A stretch of DNA of 64,000 nt from Cytobacillus firmus NBRC 15306 (GCF_001591465.1 NZ_BCUY01000013.1:1-64000), one strand, 5' to 3'. Shown: positions 1-9,642, counted from the stretch's first letter. Notes: generated by a model from the letters alone, not told the origin. Made by a program: numbers and translations.

Positions 1-519
1 ACCGATTACACCAGCCATTGCTGTGTAGCCAACCAGCGCGATGGCTGTCACGGTTATTCCCGAAACAAGGGCGGGCATTGATTCCGGAAGCAGAACCTTC
101 CAGATGATCGTGCTTGTTTTTGCGCCCATTGACTTGGCCGCTTCAATTACCCCTTTGTCAATTTCCCTCAAGCCGATTTCCACCATTCGGGCATAAAACG
201 GGGCAGCACCAATAATTAATGCAGGCAATGCTGCATCCTCCCCAATCATTGTCCCAAGCAAAAACTTCGTAAATGGAATCAGTAATACAATAAGGATAAT
301 AAATGGAATCGAACGGAATATATTGACGAAAGCAGAAATAATTTTATTGATTGCTGCATTTTCCCAGATATTCCCCTTCGAGGTCAAAAAGAGCAGCAGC
401 CCCAGAACTGCTCCCAAAATAAAGGTTGCGAGAACAGAAATGGCTGTCATATATAGAGTTTCCATTGTAGCTTCCCACATGGAATCCCATTGTACATTTG
501 GAAACCATTCGTTAAGCAT
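1..519 (-). CDS. metP: Methionine ABC transporter permease MetP (partial)
   Basis: Inner-membrane permease of the MetNPQ D/L-methionine importer, cut off by the window edge after 173 codons (family about 220 aa). The reading frame runs open to base 1, and the last visible residues, AMAGVIG, match the conserved cytoplasmic loop of MetI-type permeases that contacts the ATPase. The ATG at 519 overlaps the last 8 bases of metN, which points to translational coupling. The binding protein gene metQ would be expected further left. Expression should follow the SAM-I riboswitch upstream of metN. Confidence 0.9.
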   Translation of the reverse strand, partial: MLNEWFPNVQWDSMWEATMETLYMTAISVLATFILGAVLGLLLFLTSKGNIWENAAINKIISAFVNIFRSIPFIILIVLLIPFTKFLLGTMIGEDAALPALIIGAAPFYARMVEIGLREIDKGVIEAAKSMGAKTSTIIWKVLLPESMPALVSGITVTAIALVGYTAMAGVIG

Positions 520-1537
520 TGGAAATCACCTCCACGCCCACCTGCTGAGAGTGAATAAATTCGATGGCTTTTGCAACTTCCTCTGCTTCTCCATCAACAT
601 GGATGAATAAGGTACCGTAAGAGCCATTCTGCGTCTGAGAAATCTTTCCTTGAAGGATATTCACGGTTACCTGGAAATTCCGGATCAGGTTTGTAATCAA
701 TGGCTGTTCAGCTGATTCGCCGACAAATCCTAATTGGACTACTTTTCCTTTTGGATACAAATCGACCAGATGATCAATCGTTTCCTTCGTTTCTTCAGGC
801 TCTGTCACCTGCTGAACAAATCGCTTTGTAATCACAGCTTTTGGATTCTTAAAGACATCCAATACAGGTCCGATTTCAACAATTCGGCCGCCTTCCATAA
901 CAGCAACCCGATGGCAGATTTTACGGATTACGTGCATTTCATGTGTAATAAGGACAATGGTTAAGCCCAGCCGCTCATTGATATCTACAAGCAGCTCCAA
1001 AATGGAATCTGTTGTCTGAGGATCAAGGGCAGATGTCGCCTCATCACAAAGCAGCACTTTTGGATTGTTGGCAAGGGCTCTGGCAATTCCGACCCTTTGC
1101 TTTTGACCGCCGCTAAGCTGAGAAGGGTAGGCATCTTCCCTTCCTTCGAGACCGACGAGTTTAATGAGCTCATCTACTCTTTTGAGCCTTTCCTGCCGGG
1201 AAACACCAGCAATTTCAAGCGGAAATGCAATATTCTCTCTTACTGTTCTCGACCATAACAGATTGAAATGCTGGAAGATCATGCTTATTTCCTGACGCGC
1301 TTTTCTTAGCTTGCTTCCCTTTATCTTTGAAACCTCATTGCCTGCTACAGTAACACTGCCATGGGTAGGAAGCTCCAGCCCATTAAGCATGCGGATTAAG
1401 GTACTTTTACCTGCACCGCTATATCCGATAACACCGAAAATCTCTCCTTCTTTTACCTCCAGGTTTACATCATCAACTGCTTTTACCTGGCCGTTTTTTG
1501 AAGAGAAAATCTTCTGTACATCTTTTATAGAAATCAA
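512..1537 (-). CDS. metN: Methionine ABC transporter ATP-binding protein MetN
   Basis: ATPase of the methionine importer. It has a Walker A motif (GYSGAGKST, about residue 35), the signature LSGGQKQR, a Walker B ending LLCDEATSALD, and a C-terminal NIL/ACT-like domain (about residues 265-341) that senses methionine in this family. The open frame reaches a GTG at 1549, but that GTG lies inside the Shine-Dalgarno sequence GAGGTG. A TTG at 1537, nine bases downstream of it, gives MISIKDVQ and a length of 341 aa, the usual MetN size, so I place the start there. metP follows with an 8-base overlap. Confidence 0.93.
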   Translation of the reverse strand: MISIKDVQKIFSSKNGQVKAVDDVNLEVKEGEIFGVIGYSGAGKSTLIRMLNGLELPTHGSVTVAGNEVSKIKGSKLRKARQEISMIFQHFNLLWSRTVRENIAFPLEIAGVSRQERLKRVDELIKLVGLEGREDAYPSQLSGGQKQRVGIARALANNPKVLLCDEATSALDPQTTDSILELLVDINERLGLTIVLITHEMHVIRKICHRVAVMEGGRIVEIGPVLDVFKNPKAVITKRFVQQVTEPEETKETIDHLVDLYPKGKVVQLGFVGESAEQPLITNLIRNFQVTVNILQGKISQTQNGSYGTLFIHVDGEAEEVAKAIEFIHSQQVGVEVISNA

Positions 1538-1634
1538 CGTGATAGTCACCTCATTTATCGAAAGATACAGATAATAATTAATAGACTGCTTCTATTCCCC
1601 TATTTTTTTACTCCATATAGACTTTCATGCGCAA

Positions 1635-1796
1635 AAGCAAAAATGCCTTTCTGCACATGAGCAGAAAGGCATAAAAAAATTTAGTCCTTTCTCTCATCTA
1701 TCAAAGCAATGCTTTGAGTGAATTGGCACCATTTCAACTAATTGACGGTTGCCGGGCTTCATAGGGCACTTCCCTCCACCTCTCTTGATAAGAGCG
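1635..1796 (-). promoter_or_regulatory. SAM-I (S-box) riboswitch upstream of metN
   Basis: The minus strand carries the S-box signatures in order: AGAGGTGGAGGGA, GCCC...GAAGCCCGGCAACC, GGTGCCAATTC and a closing GATGAGAG that pairs with the 5' CTCTTATC. A strong terminator hairpin follows (ATGCCTTTCTGC paired with GCAGAAAGGCAT, 1643-1672). Binding of S-adenosylmethionine is expected to terminate transcription of metNP. It fills most of the 385-base gene-free stretch 1550-1934. Confidence 0.96.
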
Positions 1797-1934
1797 TAAC
1801 GTTCTATATTAAATTAATACTTTAAATGAATTAAGCAGTTTTTTAATTACGTTTGCTATCGTATCATAGCCATTAAAAAGGTGTCAACGATGAAATTTCA
1901 AACTTTCGGAAAAAAGCGAATGGTAAATTTTCCT

Positions 1935-3251
1935 TTACGCTTTTGCAGCAAGCGATGTGAGACCTGCAGCTGCTTCTATCGCCTGTTCCAGGTCTTCAAT
2001 TAAATCTTCTGCATTTTCGATGCCGATTGAAATCCGAATCAGGTCCTCCGGCACTCCGGCAGCTTTTAAACCTTCCTCATCCAGCTGCTGGTGAGTGGTG
2101 CTTGCAGGGTGGATAATCAGGCTCTTTGCGTCCCCTACATTAGCCACGTGTGCCCATAGCTGCAGGTTATTGATCAGCTTGGCTCCAGCCTCTCGTCCGC
2201 CTGCAATTCCAAATACAGCCACAGCGCCTGCTCCTTTAGGCAAATATTTATCTGCCAATTCTTTGTCCGGATGGCTTTCATGACCTGGATAAAGCACCCA
2301 ATTAACGGCTGGATGCGCCTCCAGATATTCCACTACCTTTTTCGTATTAGCAACGTGCTCCTTCATTCTCACATGCAGAGTTTCAAGGCCTAAAGTAAAC
2401 TGAAATGCACTTTGCGCACTCATCGCAGGCCCTAAGTCTCTTAACAGCTGAACGCGTGCTTTGATAATATAAGCCGCCTCGCCAATTGCTTCGCTATAGA
2501 CAATATCATGGTAGCTCGGGTCCGGCTCTGTAAAGCCCGGGAACTTAGGGGAATTCCAGTCAAATTTTCCGCCGTCTACAATAATTCCTCCCATTGTTGT
2601 CCCATTGCCGAGCAGCCATTTAGTCGCAGAATGTATAACAATGTCAGCACCATGTTCGATAGGCCTGCAAAGATAAGGTGTAGCAAAAGTGTTATCGACA
2701 ATCAGCGGCACACCGTTTTCGTGTGCAATCGCGGCAACCTTTTCAATATCCAGGATTTTCAGGCTCGGGTTTCCAATCGTTTCGGCAAAGACAGCCTTTG
2801 TTTTATCTGTAATGGCGCTCCGGAAATTTTCCGGATCCTTTGGATCGACCAGTTTCACCTTTATTCCATACTTAGGAAGTGTGACTGCAAACAAATTATA
2901 AGTACCGCCATATAAATTGGATGCAGCAACAATTTCATCACCAGCTTCGGCGATATTTAAAATGGCAAGTGTAATGGCAGACTGGCCGCTTGCAAGAGCC
3001 AGCGCACCCACTCCTCCTTCAAGAAGGGCTACTCTTTCCTCAAATACACTGACAGTGGGATTATGTATCCTGCTATAAATATATCCCGGCTCTTTCAGGG
3101 CAAAGAGATCTGCAGCGTGATCTGTATTCTTGAATTGATAAGCATTATTCTGATAAATCGGGACCGCCCTCGCGCCAGTTACAGGGTCAGGCTTCAGCCC
3201 CCCATGCACTCCAATAGTTTCAAATCGGTAATCTTTCTGTTTGTCCGTCAT
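1935..3251 (-). CDS. metY: O-acetylhomoserine sulfhydrylase (MetY)
   Basis: PLP-dependent Cys/Met-metabolism enzyme that makes homocysteine from O-acetylhomoserine and sulfide. The PLP-binding lysine is in [10 protein letters not shown], preceded by the aspartate of [18 protein letters not shown] and ASGQSA are typical of the family. I start at the ATG at 3251 ([18 protein letters not shown], 438 aa), which has AGAGGAGAG ahead of it. The open frame extends 42 codons further, but that extension is riboswitch sequence. The 5' S-box fits control by SAM. This gene lies between metN and yusD. Confidence 0.95.
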   Translation of the reverse strand: MTDKQKDYRFETIGVHGGLKPDPVTGARAVPIYQNNAYQFKNTDHAADLFALKEPGYIYSRIHNPTVSVFEERVALLEGGVGALALASGQSAITLAILNIAEAGDEIVAASNLYGGTYNLFAVTLPKYGIKVKLVDPKDPENFRSAITDKTKAVFAETIGNPSLKILDIEKVAAIAHENGVPLIVDNTFATPYLCRPIEHGADIVIHSATKWLLGNGTTMGGIIVDGGKFDWNSPKFPGFTEPDPSYHDIVYSEAIGEAAYIIKARVQLLRDLGPAMSAQSAFQFTLGLETLHVRMKEHVANTKKVVEYLEAHPAVNWVLYPGHESHPDKELADKYLPKGAGAVAVFGIAGGREAGAKLINNLQLWAHVANVGDAKSLIIHPASTTHQQLDEEGLKAAGVPEDLIRISIGIENAEDLIEDLEQAIEAAAGLTSLAAKA

Positions 3252-3297
3252 TGCTATCTCTCCTCTATAAAAATGTTTGTATTTCATTTCGAAAAGC

Positions 3298-3438
3298 TGA
3301 AAAACCCTCTTCATAAGAAGAGGGCTGCATCGACTCTTCTTATCTTCCAGAGCATTCTGCTCTGCTGGATTTAGCACCGTGTACTTTACCGGTTGCCGGG
3401 CTTCGCTGGGCCAGTCCCTCCGCCTCTCTCGATAAGAA
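3298..3438 (-). promoter_or_regulatory. SAM-I (S-box) riboswitch upstream of metY
   Basis: On the minus strand, TTATCGAGAGAGGCGGAGGG, then GCCCAGCGAAGCCCGGCAACC and ACGGTGCTAAATCC form the S-box core. A terminator follows with stem CCCTCTTC/GAAGAGGG and a short U-run (3305-3324, ending at about 3298). It lies about 50 bases before the metY ribosome binding site. Confidence 0.95.
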
Positions 3439-3489
3439 TATTCAGTTAATTAATATTAAAATGATATTATCATACTATTTAAAAAATGG

Positions 3490-3828
3490 TCAAGTATTGT
3501 ACAGTGAAATTTTCCCTAAACAGAAAAAAGACTCGAGGAGCAACTTTTTTCTGTAAGTAGTTTCCATCATTATTTTATTTTGGGAAATGGCATCCCTTAG
3601 CTTTACTTCCCCTGTAATCAGTGACAGCACAGCTTCTTCCGTTCCCGAGATTTCCACATCAAAATGACTGGTACGGCTTGCCTTCCGTATTTCCCCATTT
3701 GAAATTTTCAAAGGAATGCATGTGTTTCCCGCCTTAATAAGCAAAGAGAAATTTGATTTTCTTAAGAAAAATCCAAGATGCCCTTTAGCCTTTAATTCCC
3801 GGATAAATACATCAGGTAAATCCCTCAC
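3490..3828 (-). CDS. yusD: SCP2-like sterol-carrier domain protein YusD
   Basis: Small protein of 112 aa. Its position between the met genes and yusE, and its size, match B. subtilis YusD, an SCP2-like protein. The sequence shows the beta-rich pattern of that fold (IPLKISNGEIRKA, FDVEISGTEEAVLSLITGEVKLRDAI). The start is a GTG at 3828 after GAGGTGAGG. SCP2 domains bind lipids, but no ligand is known here. Assignment rests on synteny plus a weak domain resemblance. Confidence 0.7.
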   Translation of the reverse strand: MRDLPDVFIRELKAKGHLGFFLRKSNFSLLIKAGNTCIPLKISNGEIRKASRTSHFDVEISGTEEAVLSLITGEVKLRDAISQNKIMMETTYRKKLLLESFFCLGKISLYNT

Positions 3829-3916
3829 AGCCTCACCTCTATTAATGGGGTCTATTGACTTTAATATTCAGCAATAAAGAGCTTTAATCCTTTATTTTTC
3901 ATTCGACAAAATCAGA

Positions 3917-3947
3917 AAGGCAATGCCTGTTTTATCGGCATTGCCTT
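3917..3947 (-). terminator. Terminator of the MFS gene
   Basis: Inverted repeat AAGGCAATGCC / GGCATTGCCTT just downstream of the MFS stop codon, followed by T-rich sequence on the minus strand. Confidence 0.8.
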
Positions 3948-3972
3948 TTCATTTCCCGAGAAATATGTCAGA

Positions 3973-5244
3973 TCATAGTATTTTCACAGCGGCTGCTGCA
4001 GTTTTTGTCTTTTTATAGCCTCTGAAAACAAAGAAAAAGTAGAGAGAGCCAATCAGGTATAAAGAAGCTGTAATGGTGAATACGAGTGCATATCCCCAAT
4101 AATCTCCATATCTCATGACGATTCCTGTTGAAACCGGGCCCATTACAGCCCAGCCCAGATTGAACACCATCTGATTGACTGAGTTTGCCAGTCCTTTCAT
4201 CGAATCATTTACCTTTGACATCATCAATGACATTTGTATAGGATTTCCCGCATTCATCAACGCCTGCCGGAATAAAAATCCAATGGCAGCCAGCCAAAGG
4301 TTTTCAGTATAAGCGGTTAAAAGCAGGAAAGGAAGTGACATGAGCTGCAGGATCACAACGGCTTTAACCTCCCCCACCTTTCTTACCACAACCGGTCCGA
4401 TAATCATGGCAAAGGCCGTGGCAGCCTGCCCTAATGAAATAATCATGCCAATAGCTGAATTGGAGGCTTCAAAGCGGTCTGCGAAGTATAGATTCAGATA
4501 GGGAATAACTAGTCCTGCACCAATTCCAATCATCAGCTGAGCAAAAGCAAACATCGCGATAATTTTAACACCGTCATTTTTAACAGAGAGATTTTTGAAT
4601 GACCAGCCTTTTATGCCCTTTGCACCTTTTCGGTCTTTCGAAACCTCTGCGAAACGCAAAATTGGAAATAAGCCGGCTATAAAAAACACACTTGCAATCA
4701 GAAGGGTGATGCGTATGCTGGTGAGCTGATCCGTAAACAAAGAAAATACATCCGTTAAGATGCCCCCGCTTAAGTTCCCGATCACATTTGCACCCGTCAT
4801 TATAGCAAAATGGATACTGAATAAATGAACCCTTTGATCAGCCTTTGAATTTTCAGCCAGCCACGGTATGCCGGATACCTGAAGAAAGGCTGTTGTCAGC
4901 CCGGTTAAAAATGCAAATAAAATCAGGAGCTCCTGCATTTCAACTATACTTCTGAAGAGCATAACTGCACCTGTTGCAACTGCACCAAACATCATCGCTT
5001 GTTTTCTGCCAATTCGGTCGCTGGCGATCCCTGCCGGCACAAGAATCATTGCTGTCGCAAGAGCAGTCATGGATATGATTTGTCCATTAACACTTTCTGA
5101 GTAGCCGAGCTCCCTTATGTAGAAATTATAAATTACCATGAATATCCCAAAACCAATTTGTGTAAGGATATTCGCCATAAAAGCCAATTTTATGTTGCGG
5201 TTATAACCTTTAAATTGACCAGCCCACTCCCTGTAAAATGCCAT
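3973..5244 (-). CDS. MFS transporter
   Basis: Major facilitator protein of 423 aa with about 12 hydrophobic segments. The MFS signature after TM2, ASDRIGRKQAMM, fits the G-x-x-x-D-R-x-G-R-R/K pattern. The central basic loop (about residues 200-225, rich in K and R) is the usual divide between two six-helix halves. I use the ATG at 5244 (MAFYREW), preceded by GGAAGGGATCCGC, rather than a GTG six codons earlier that overlaps that ribosome binding site. Substrate unknown; drug or sugar efflux are both possible. Confidence 0.85.
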   Translation of the reverse strand: MAFYREWAGQFKGYNRNIKLAFMANILTQIGFGIFMVIYNFYIRELGYSESVNGQIISMTALATAMILVPAGIASDRIGRKQAMMFGAVATGAVMLFRSIVEMQELLILFAFLTGLTTAFLQVSGIPWLAENSKADQRVHLFSIHFAIMTGANVIGNLSGGILTDVFSLFTDQLTSIRITLLIASVFFIAGLFPILRFAEVSKDRKGAKGIKGWSFKNLSVKNDGVKIIAMFAFAQLMIGIGAGLVIPYLNLYFADRFEASNSAIGMIISLGQAATAFAMIIGPVVVRKVGEVKAVVILQLMSLPFLLLTAYTENLWLAAIGFLFRQALMNAGNPIQMSLMMSKVNDSMKGLANSVNQMVFNLGWAVMGPVSTGIVMRYGDYWGYALVFTITASLYLIGSLYFFFVFRGYKKTKTAAAAVKIL

Positions 5245-5363
5245 GCGGATCCCTTCCTGCACTGTATGATTTTTTATTTCGATTCCCTAAGTATCATACT
5301 CTTTCGGAATGGGTTTGTAAATATATTTTGAATAGTGAAAAGGCTTTTTTAAAACATGTAAAA

Positions 5364-5387
5364 AACCAGGCTGCTTTGCTCCTGGTT
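5364..5387 (-). terminator. Terminator after yusE
   Basis: Stem AACCAGG/CCTGGTT with a 10-base loop, followed on the minus strand by a run of T immediately after the yusE stop. Confidence 0.8.
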
Positions 5388-5391
5388 TCTT

Positions 5392-5700
5392 CTAATCGAC
5401 GCTTCTGATTTTATCCAATAAATAGGGTACGGATCGGAAAGCATATAATTTTTCGTGTAAAGTTCCTTTTCTGAAGATGAGGAGACAGGGTACGCTTTCC
5501 ACTCCCCATTTTTCAGCCAATTGCGGCATATAATTTAAGTCCGCTTTCCCCATTTTTTGACCTGGCAGCAATTGTTCTGTAACTGCCAGCATCTTTCCTG
5601 CCATTTGGCAGGTACCGCACATAGGCGTATACAAATAGATAAGAATCGTTTCTTGTCCGCTAATCGCTTCCTCAATTTCCTGCTGTGACCATTCCTGCAT
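5392..5700 (-). CDS. yusE: Thioredoxin-like protein YusE
   Basis: Cytoplasmic thioredoxin-fold protein of 102 aa with the active-site pair in LYTPMCGTCQMAGKML (CGTC) and the cis-proline region ESVPCLLIF. The ATG at 5700 is preceded by AAGGATGATAAA. It lies 15 bases downstream of the yusF stop, so the two are probably co-transcribed, as in B. subtilis. Redox partner unknown. Confidence 0.88.
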   Translation of the reverse strand: MQEWSQQEIEEAISGQETILIYLYTPMCGTCQMAGKMLAVTEQLLPGQKMGKADLNYMPQLAEKWGVESVPCLLIFRKGTLHEKLYAFRSVPYLLDKIRSVD

Positions 5701-5715
5701 TTTATCATCCTTACT

Positions 5716-6069
5716 TTATCTGTCCAGATATTGTGTATAAACGTCAATGTTAGCTCCGAGCAGCACTGTTGCCAAATGATGTTCAGGTGCAGTCGCTACT
5801 TCTCTGTACATTCTATCGATGTATAGATGCTCTGCCTCTGGAAATTCCCTTTTGAATTGTTTTCTCAGCTTTTCACCTGCTGAATCGGCATCCACCAATA
5901 TATATACATCCTTATCAAACAATGTGTCAATTAATTCATCCAGTTTGGTAATGCTTATTGTTCCATTTGTGCAGATAATCTCAACGGGCTCTCTTATAAT
6001 GATTTTAACCTTTGTTTTATCTGACTTTCCCTCGACAATAATCACTTTTTCCGGAATTCCATCGTTCAT
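5716..6069 (-). CDS. yusF: Toprim-domain protein YusF
   Basis: Small Toprim (primase/topoisomerase-type) protein of 117 aa. The conserved glutamate is in KVIIVEGKSDK and the DxD motif in VYILVDADSAGEKL, both metal-binding residues. It resembles the RNase M5/DnaG Toprim domain without other domains. The start chosen is the ATG at 6069 (MNDGIPEK), six bases after AGGTG; an earlier ATG at 6108 lacks a good ribosome binding site. Function is not established. Confidence 0.85.
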   Translation of the reverse strand: MNDGIPEKVIIVEGKSDKTKVKIIIREPVEIICTNGTISITKLDELIDTLFDKDVYILVDADSAGEKLRKQFKREFPEAEHLYIDRMYREVATAPEHHLATVLLGANIDVYTQYLDR

Positions 6070-6330
6070 CGTCATCACCTGAAAGGAGTTATTTTGAAAC
6101 TGTTGCATTAATGTTAAAACCCGTATTGCATTGGTTTTTATCTTAATATATTCATTATTCTCGGTTATGGTGTGAATCTCCTGCCCATTTTGGAGGTTAG
6201 GACTGCGCTGATTTTGTATATTCCTTGGCCAGTTTTGAAAAGGAAATGTTTTTGAAGAAAAATATTATTACGTGTTCTTTAAACGGCCTATTTCATTGTA
6301 TGCCCGGTCATATTGCTTTAGCCTATTAAA

Positions 6331-6358
6331 TAAACAGCGGAAATCATTCCGCTGTTTA
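6331..6358 (-). terminator. Terminator after yusG
   Basis: Perfect 10-bp stem TAAACAGCGG/CCGCTGTTTA lying 7 bases beyond the yusG stop, followed on the minus strand by TTTAATAGG. Confidence 0.7.
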
Positions 6359-6364
6359 CAGTAG

Positions 6365-6604
6365 TCAGCACCAGCCGCCTTCGTCACAGTCTGTGTAGCG
6401 CGCTTGCGCTTTATCCGGAACAGAGACATTCTGATATATTTTTTGGTGTTCGGTTTCAAAATGATGGGACAAGTTGAAAGAAGAGCCTTCCGGAAGGCTG
6501 ATTTGGCCAATTTTTTCGTTTTCAAGATAAAGATCTATCCCATTATTGTTAAGTTTGCCGACAACCCGGTCAGTTATATCGATTTTCTGCTGCTTCAATG
6601 TCAT
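6365..6604 (-). CDS. yusG: YusG-like small protein
   Basis: Hydrophilic 79-aa protein starting MTLKQQKIDITDRVVGKL. No catalytic motif is visible; the C-terminus DCDEGGWC is unusual. Size and position between yusF and gcvH match B. subtilis YusG (function unknown). It is followed by its own hairpin terminator. Confidence 0.75.
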   Translation of the reverse strand: MTLKQQKIDITDRVVGKLNNNGIDLYLENEKIGQISLPEGSSFNLSHHFETEHQKIYQNVSVPDKAQARYTDCDEGGWC

Positions 6605-6730
6605 GGGTAATCATTCCTTTCATGCATTTGGGTACCTATAGTTTTGCCCCGTCTCTGTAAAAGAAAAATAGCAATTAAAGGTAAGAACAAAATTGCTGAA
6701 GCAGCTGGACATGATATACCCTAAAAAAAC

Positions 6731-6757
6731 GAAAAACCGGTTCGGAAGTGAACCGGC
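6731..6757 (-). terminator. Terminator after gcvH
   Basis: Stem CCGGTTC/GAACCGG with T-rich 3' flank on the minus strand, just past the gcvH stop. Confidence 0.8.
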
Positions 6758-6764
6758 TCTCTAA

Positions 6765-7148
6765 TTAATCTTCGTTTGTCATTTCTTCATATTGCTCAGC
6801 AGTCATCAAGCTTTCTACCTCGCTTAAATCTGAAGGTTCCACCACAACCATCCATGCTTTTTCATATGGAGACTCGTTTACGAACTCAGGGTTGTCGTTA
6901 AGGTCTTCATTTACTTCAACCACTTTACCGCTTAGAGGCGCATAAAGTTCAGAAACTGTTTTTACAGATTCTACGCTTCCGAATGGTTCGTTTGCACTTA
7001 GCTCATCGCCAACTTCAGGAAGCTCAACGAATACAATGTCACCAAGTTCTGATTGCGCGAAATGCGTAATCCCAATGCGGACTTTCCCATCTTCTGTTTT
7101 TACCCACTCATGCTCTTCTGAATAACGTAATTCTTTTGGTGTGCTCAT
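6765..7148 (-). CDS. gcvH: Glycine cleavage system H protein
   Basis: Lipoyl carrier protein of 127 aa. The lipoylated lysine is K63 in [14 protein letters not shown], and the hallmark [19 protein letters not shown] is present. It shuttles the aminomethyl group between the P, T and L proteins. In Bacillus it is also the scaffold on which octanoyl groups are placed during lipoate synthesis. Start at 7148 after GGAGGGATACATA. It stands alone, away from gcvT/gcvP, as in B. subtilis. Confidence 0.96.
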   Translation of the reverse strand: MSTPKELRYSEEHEWVKTEDGKVRIGITHFAQSELGDIVFVELPEVGDELSANEPFGSVESVKTVSELYAPLSGKVVEVNEDLNDNPEFVNESPYEKAWMVVVEPSDLSEVESLMTAEQYEEMTNED

Positions 7149-7223
7149 TATGTATCCCTCCATATTAATATTTCAATTTATGATCAGTAAATCGATCTCA
7201 TAGTTAATGATGGCTTCCAGCTA

Positions 7224-7583
7224 TTAGGAAAACCATTTCTTTTCATATTCCTCTTCTTTGAAGCCCACTGTTACTTTATCTCCATCTGTCAGCAGCGGAC
7301 GCTTGATCAGCATGCCGTCTGTTGCCAGAATATCGAGCAGTTCTTCATCTGAAGAGGCTTTTACTTTGTCCTTCAAGCCGAGCTCCCGATATTTTTGGCC
7401 ACTCGTATTAAAGAACTTCTTTAGTTCCAAACCGCTGTTTTTATAAAGCGCTTCAAGTTCGCTTCGAGAAGGCGGATTGTCTGTTATATGTATTTCTTCA
7501 TAGGACAGATTATCTTCGTCAAGCCATTTCTTGGCCTTACGGCATGTCCCGCATTTAGGATACCAATAAAAAGTCAACGCCAT
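7224..7583 (-). CDS. yusI: ArsC/Spx-family protein YusI
   Basis: Thioredoxin-fold protein of 119 aa in the ArsC/Spx family. The N-terminal FYWYPKCGTCRKAKKWL carries a CxxC pair, and the RPLL segment (KRPLLTDGDKVTVGF) is the family's second landmark. Start at 7583 with GGGTGGTG upstream. It is not a canonical arsenate reductase, and no RNA polymerase-binding role can be inferred. Synteny gives the name yusI. Confidence 0.85.
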   Translation of the reverse strand: MALTFYWYPKCGTCRKAKKWLDEDNLSYEEIHITDNPPSRSELEALYKNSGLELKKFFNTSGQKYRELGLKDKVKASSDEELLDILATDGMLIKRPLLTDGDKVTVGFKEEEYEKKWFS

Positions 7584-7760
7584 TTTTTCACCACCCATTT
7601 TAGCAAATTCAGGCTTATCCAAAATTGCTGCCTTTTAATTGAATAGTAACATAAAAGGATGACAAAGCATAACATTGATCACCAATTTAATATTCGACAT
7701 TTTTCTATTTGTTCCTGCAAGCCTGAAAAAGTTTTTGAATGGTTATTTTTACAATAATAA

Positions 7761-7784
7761 AGCCCCCTCCATCGGAAGGGAGCT
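7761..7784 (-). terminator. Terminator of the fadBAE operon
   Basis: Hairpin AGCTCCCT/AGGGGGCT followed by TTATTATT on the minus strand, just after fadE. Confidence 0.75.
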
Positions 7785-7792
7785 AAGTCAGA

Positions 7793-9577
7793 TTAAACGG
7801 TAAAACGTTCCGCGTCGATCAGTTTTTCCGATGCTTCACGCTTCTTTGTAATGACGTTGACTGGCGTGTGTCGTGTGAATTTGCGCAATGCTGACATCAT
7901 CATGCGCAGTGCATCGCCGTTTTCAACTGCCACAAGTGTTTCCTTTGCATCCTGCTCGATTTCGTTAAATGCCTCCTGGCAGAAGATTTGAGTGTACAGG
8001 AGCTTTTGTTTGCTCTTTTCAAGGCCAGCTTTTTCAATGGCCTTTTCAGTGCGAAGAACAACAGATTCCATTGCATAAGCATTCGAAATAATATCCGCAA
8101 TGTTTACAAGTACTTCCTGTTCTTTATCAAGAGCCTTTCCATACTTTTGTGCTGCCAGACCAGCAGCAAGCAGTCCGATCTTCTTCGCGTTCTTAACCAG
8201 ATATTTTTCCTGTGCAAGCGGCTCGTCGCCAGGCTCTTCAGGCATCATCATCATGAGCTCTTCCTGCAGCGCCTGGGCTTTCTGGAATAACGGGAGTTCT
8301 CCCTTTAGTGCTTTGCGGAGATACGTGCCTGGCACTAATAGACGGTTGATTTCGTTTGTTCCTTCGAAAATTCGGTTAATGCGTGAATCACGATAAGCTC
8401 TTTCAATCTCATATTCAGCCATGAAACCATAGCCTCCGTGGATCTGAACACCTTCATCTACTACGTAGTCGAGGACTTCCGTATTAAAGAATTTATTCAT
8501 GGAGCACTCAATGGCATATTCAGCAATTGACTTTGCAACTTCCTTGCCATCTTTTATTTCTTCATCTGTAAGCTTGCTCATACGGTCCTCGAACAAACCT
8601 ACTGTACGATACACTGCACTTTCCGCTGCATAAATCTTTGAAGCCATTGTTCCCAGTTTTTCTTTAGTCAAATTAAATTGAGAGATAGGTGACTTAAACT
8701 GCTGGCGCTGGTTCGCATACTGAACCGCCAGTTCGAATGCACGCTTCGCTCCGCCAACTGCTCCTACACCTAACTTATAGCGGCCAATATTTAAGATATT
8801 AAAAGCAATCACATGGCCCTTGCCGAATTCACCCAGCAGGTTTTCCTTTGGCACCTTGGCGTCTTCAAGAATTAACGTACGGGTAGAAGAGCTCTTGATT
8901 CCCATTTTCTTTTCTTCTGCCCCTACAGATACACCTGGGAATTCTCTTTCAACGATGAATGCAGAAAAGTGTTCGCCGTCAATTTTTGCATATACTACGA
9001 ACACATCTGCGAAGCCTGCATTTGTTATCCATTGCTTTTCACCGTTTAATACATAGTGTGTGCCCTCAGCATTCAGCTTGGCGGTTGTTTTTGCTCCAAG
9101 AGCGTCAGAACCTGAGCTTGGCTCTGTCAATGCATAAGCGGCAAGTTTTTCACCTGCAGCAAGTTCAGGAAGGTATTTTTGCTTTTGCTCTTCATTTCCG
9201 AATAGAACAATCGGAAGAGAGCCAATGCCGACATGGGCGCCGTGAGAGATGGAAAAGCCGCCTGCACGGGCCATTTTCTCTGCAATAAGTGCTGAGCTTA
9301 CTTTATCTAATGCAAGTCCGCCGTATTCCTCTGGCACATCTGCGCCTAATAGGCCAAGGTCTCCAGCTTGCTTCAATAGTTTTACAGAACGGTCAAATTC
9401 ATGGTTTTCAAGATGTTCAATTTGCGGTACAACTTCATTCACTACATAATCTTCAGTCGTCTTAGCAATCATAACCTGCTCATCTGTATAATCCTCAGGT
9501 GTAAAAATCCGGTCATAGGAAACATCTTCGATTAAAAAGCTTCCGCCTTTGATAAGATTTTCAGTTTGATTTGACAT
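7793..9577 (-). CDS. fadE: Acyl-CoA dehydrogenase FadE
   Basis: FAD-dependent acyl-CoA dehydrogenase of 594 aa, first step of fatty-acid beta-oxidation. The family motifs AYALTEPSSGSDA and QWITNAGFADVF are present. The C-terminal IFEGTNEINR carries the glutamate in the position of the catalytic base. There is a C-terminal extension of about 190 residues, as in B. subtilis FadE. ATG at 9577 follows GGAGGAAAGTAA. It is the last gene of fadB-fadA-fadE, 65 bases after fadA. Confidence 0.95.
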   Translation of the reverse strand: MSNQTENLIKGGSFLIEDVSYDRIFTPEDYTDEQVMIAKTTEDYVVNEVVPQIEHLENHEFDRSVKLLKQAGDLGLLGADVPEEYGGLALDKVSSALIAEKMARAGGFSISHGAHVGIGSLPIVLFGNEEQKQKYLPELAAGEKLAAYALTEPSSGSDALGAKTTAKLNAEGTHYVLNGEKQWITNAGFADVFVVYAKIDGEHFSAFIVEREFPGVSVGAEEKKMGIKSSSTRTLILEDAKVPKENLLGEFGKGHVIAFNILNIGRYKLGVGAVGGAKRAFELAVQYANQRQQFKSPISQFNLTKEKLGTMASKIYAAESAVYRTVGLFEDRMSKLTDEEIKDGKEVAKSIAEYAIECSMNKFFNTEVLDYVVDEGVQIHGGYGFMAEYEIERAYRDSRINRIFEGTNEINRLLVPGTYLRKALKGELPLFQKAQALQEELMMMMPEEPGDEPLAQEKYLVKNAKKIGLLAAGLAAQKYGKALDKEQEVLVNIADIISNAYAMESVVLRTEKAIEKAGLEKSKQKLLYTQIFCQEAFNEIEQDAKETLVAVENGDALRMMMSALRKFTRHTPVNVITKKREASEKLIDAERFTV

Positions 9578-9642
9578 TTACTTTCCTCCATTCTGTTTTT
9601 GCGGAGAAAAGCCTGTGGCTTCTCTCCAAATTTCGATTCATC

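Noticed and set aside
3252-3377. N-terminal extension of MetY
   Set aside because: The extra 42 codons are the 3' part of the S-box riboswitch and its terminator; a strong ribosome binding site precedes the inner ATG.
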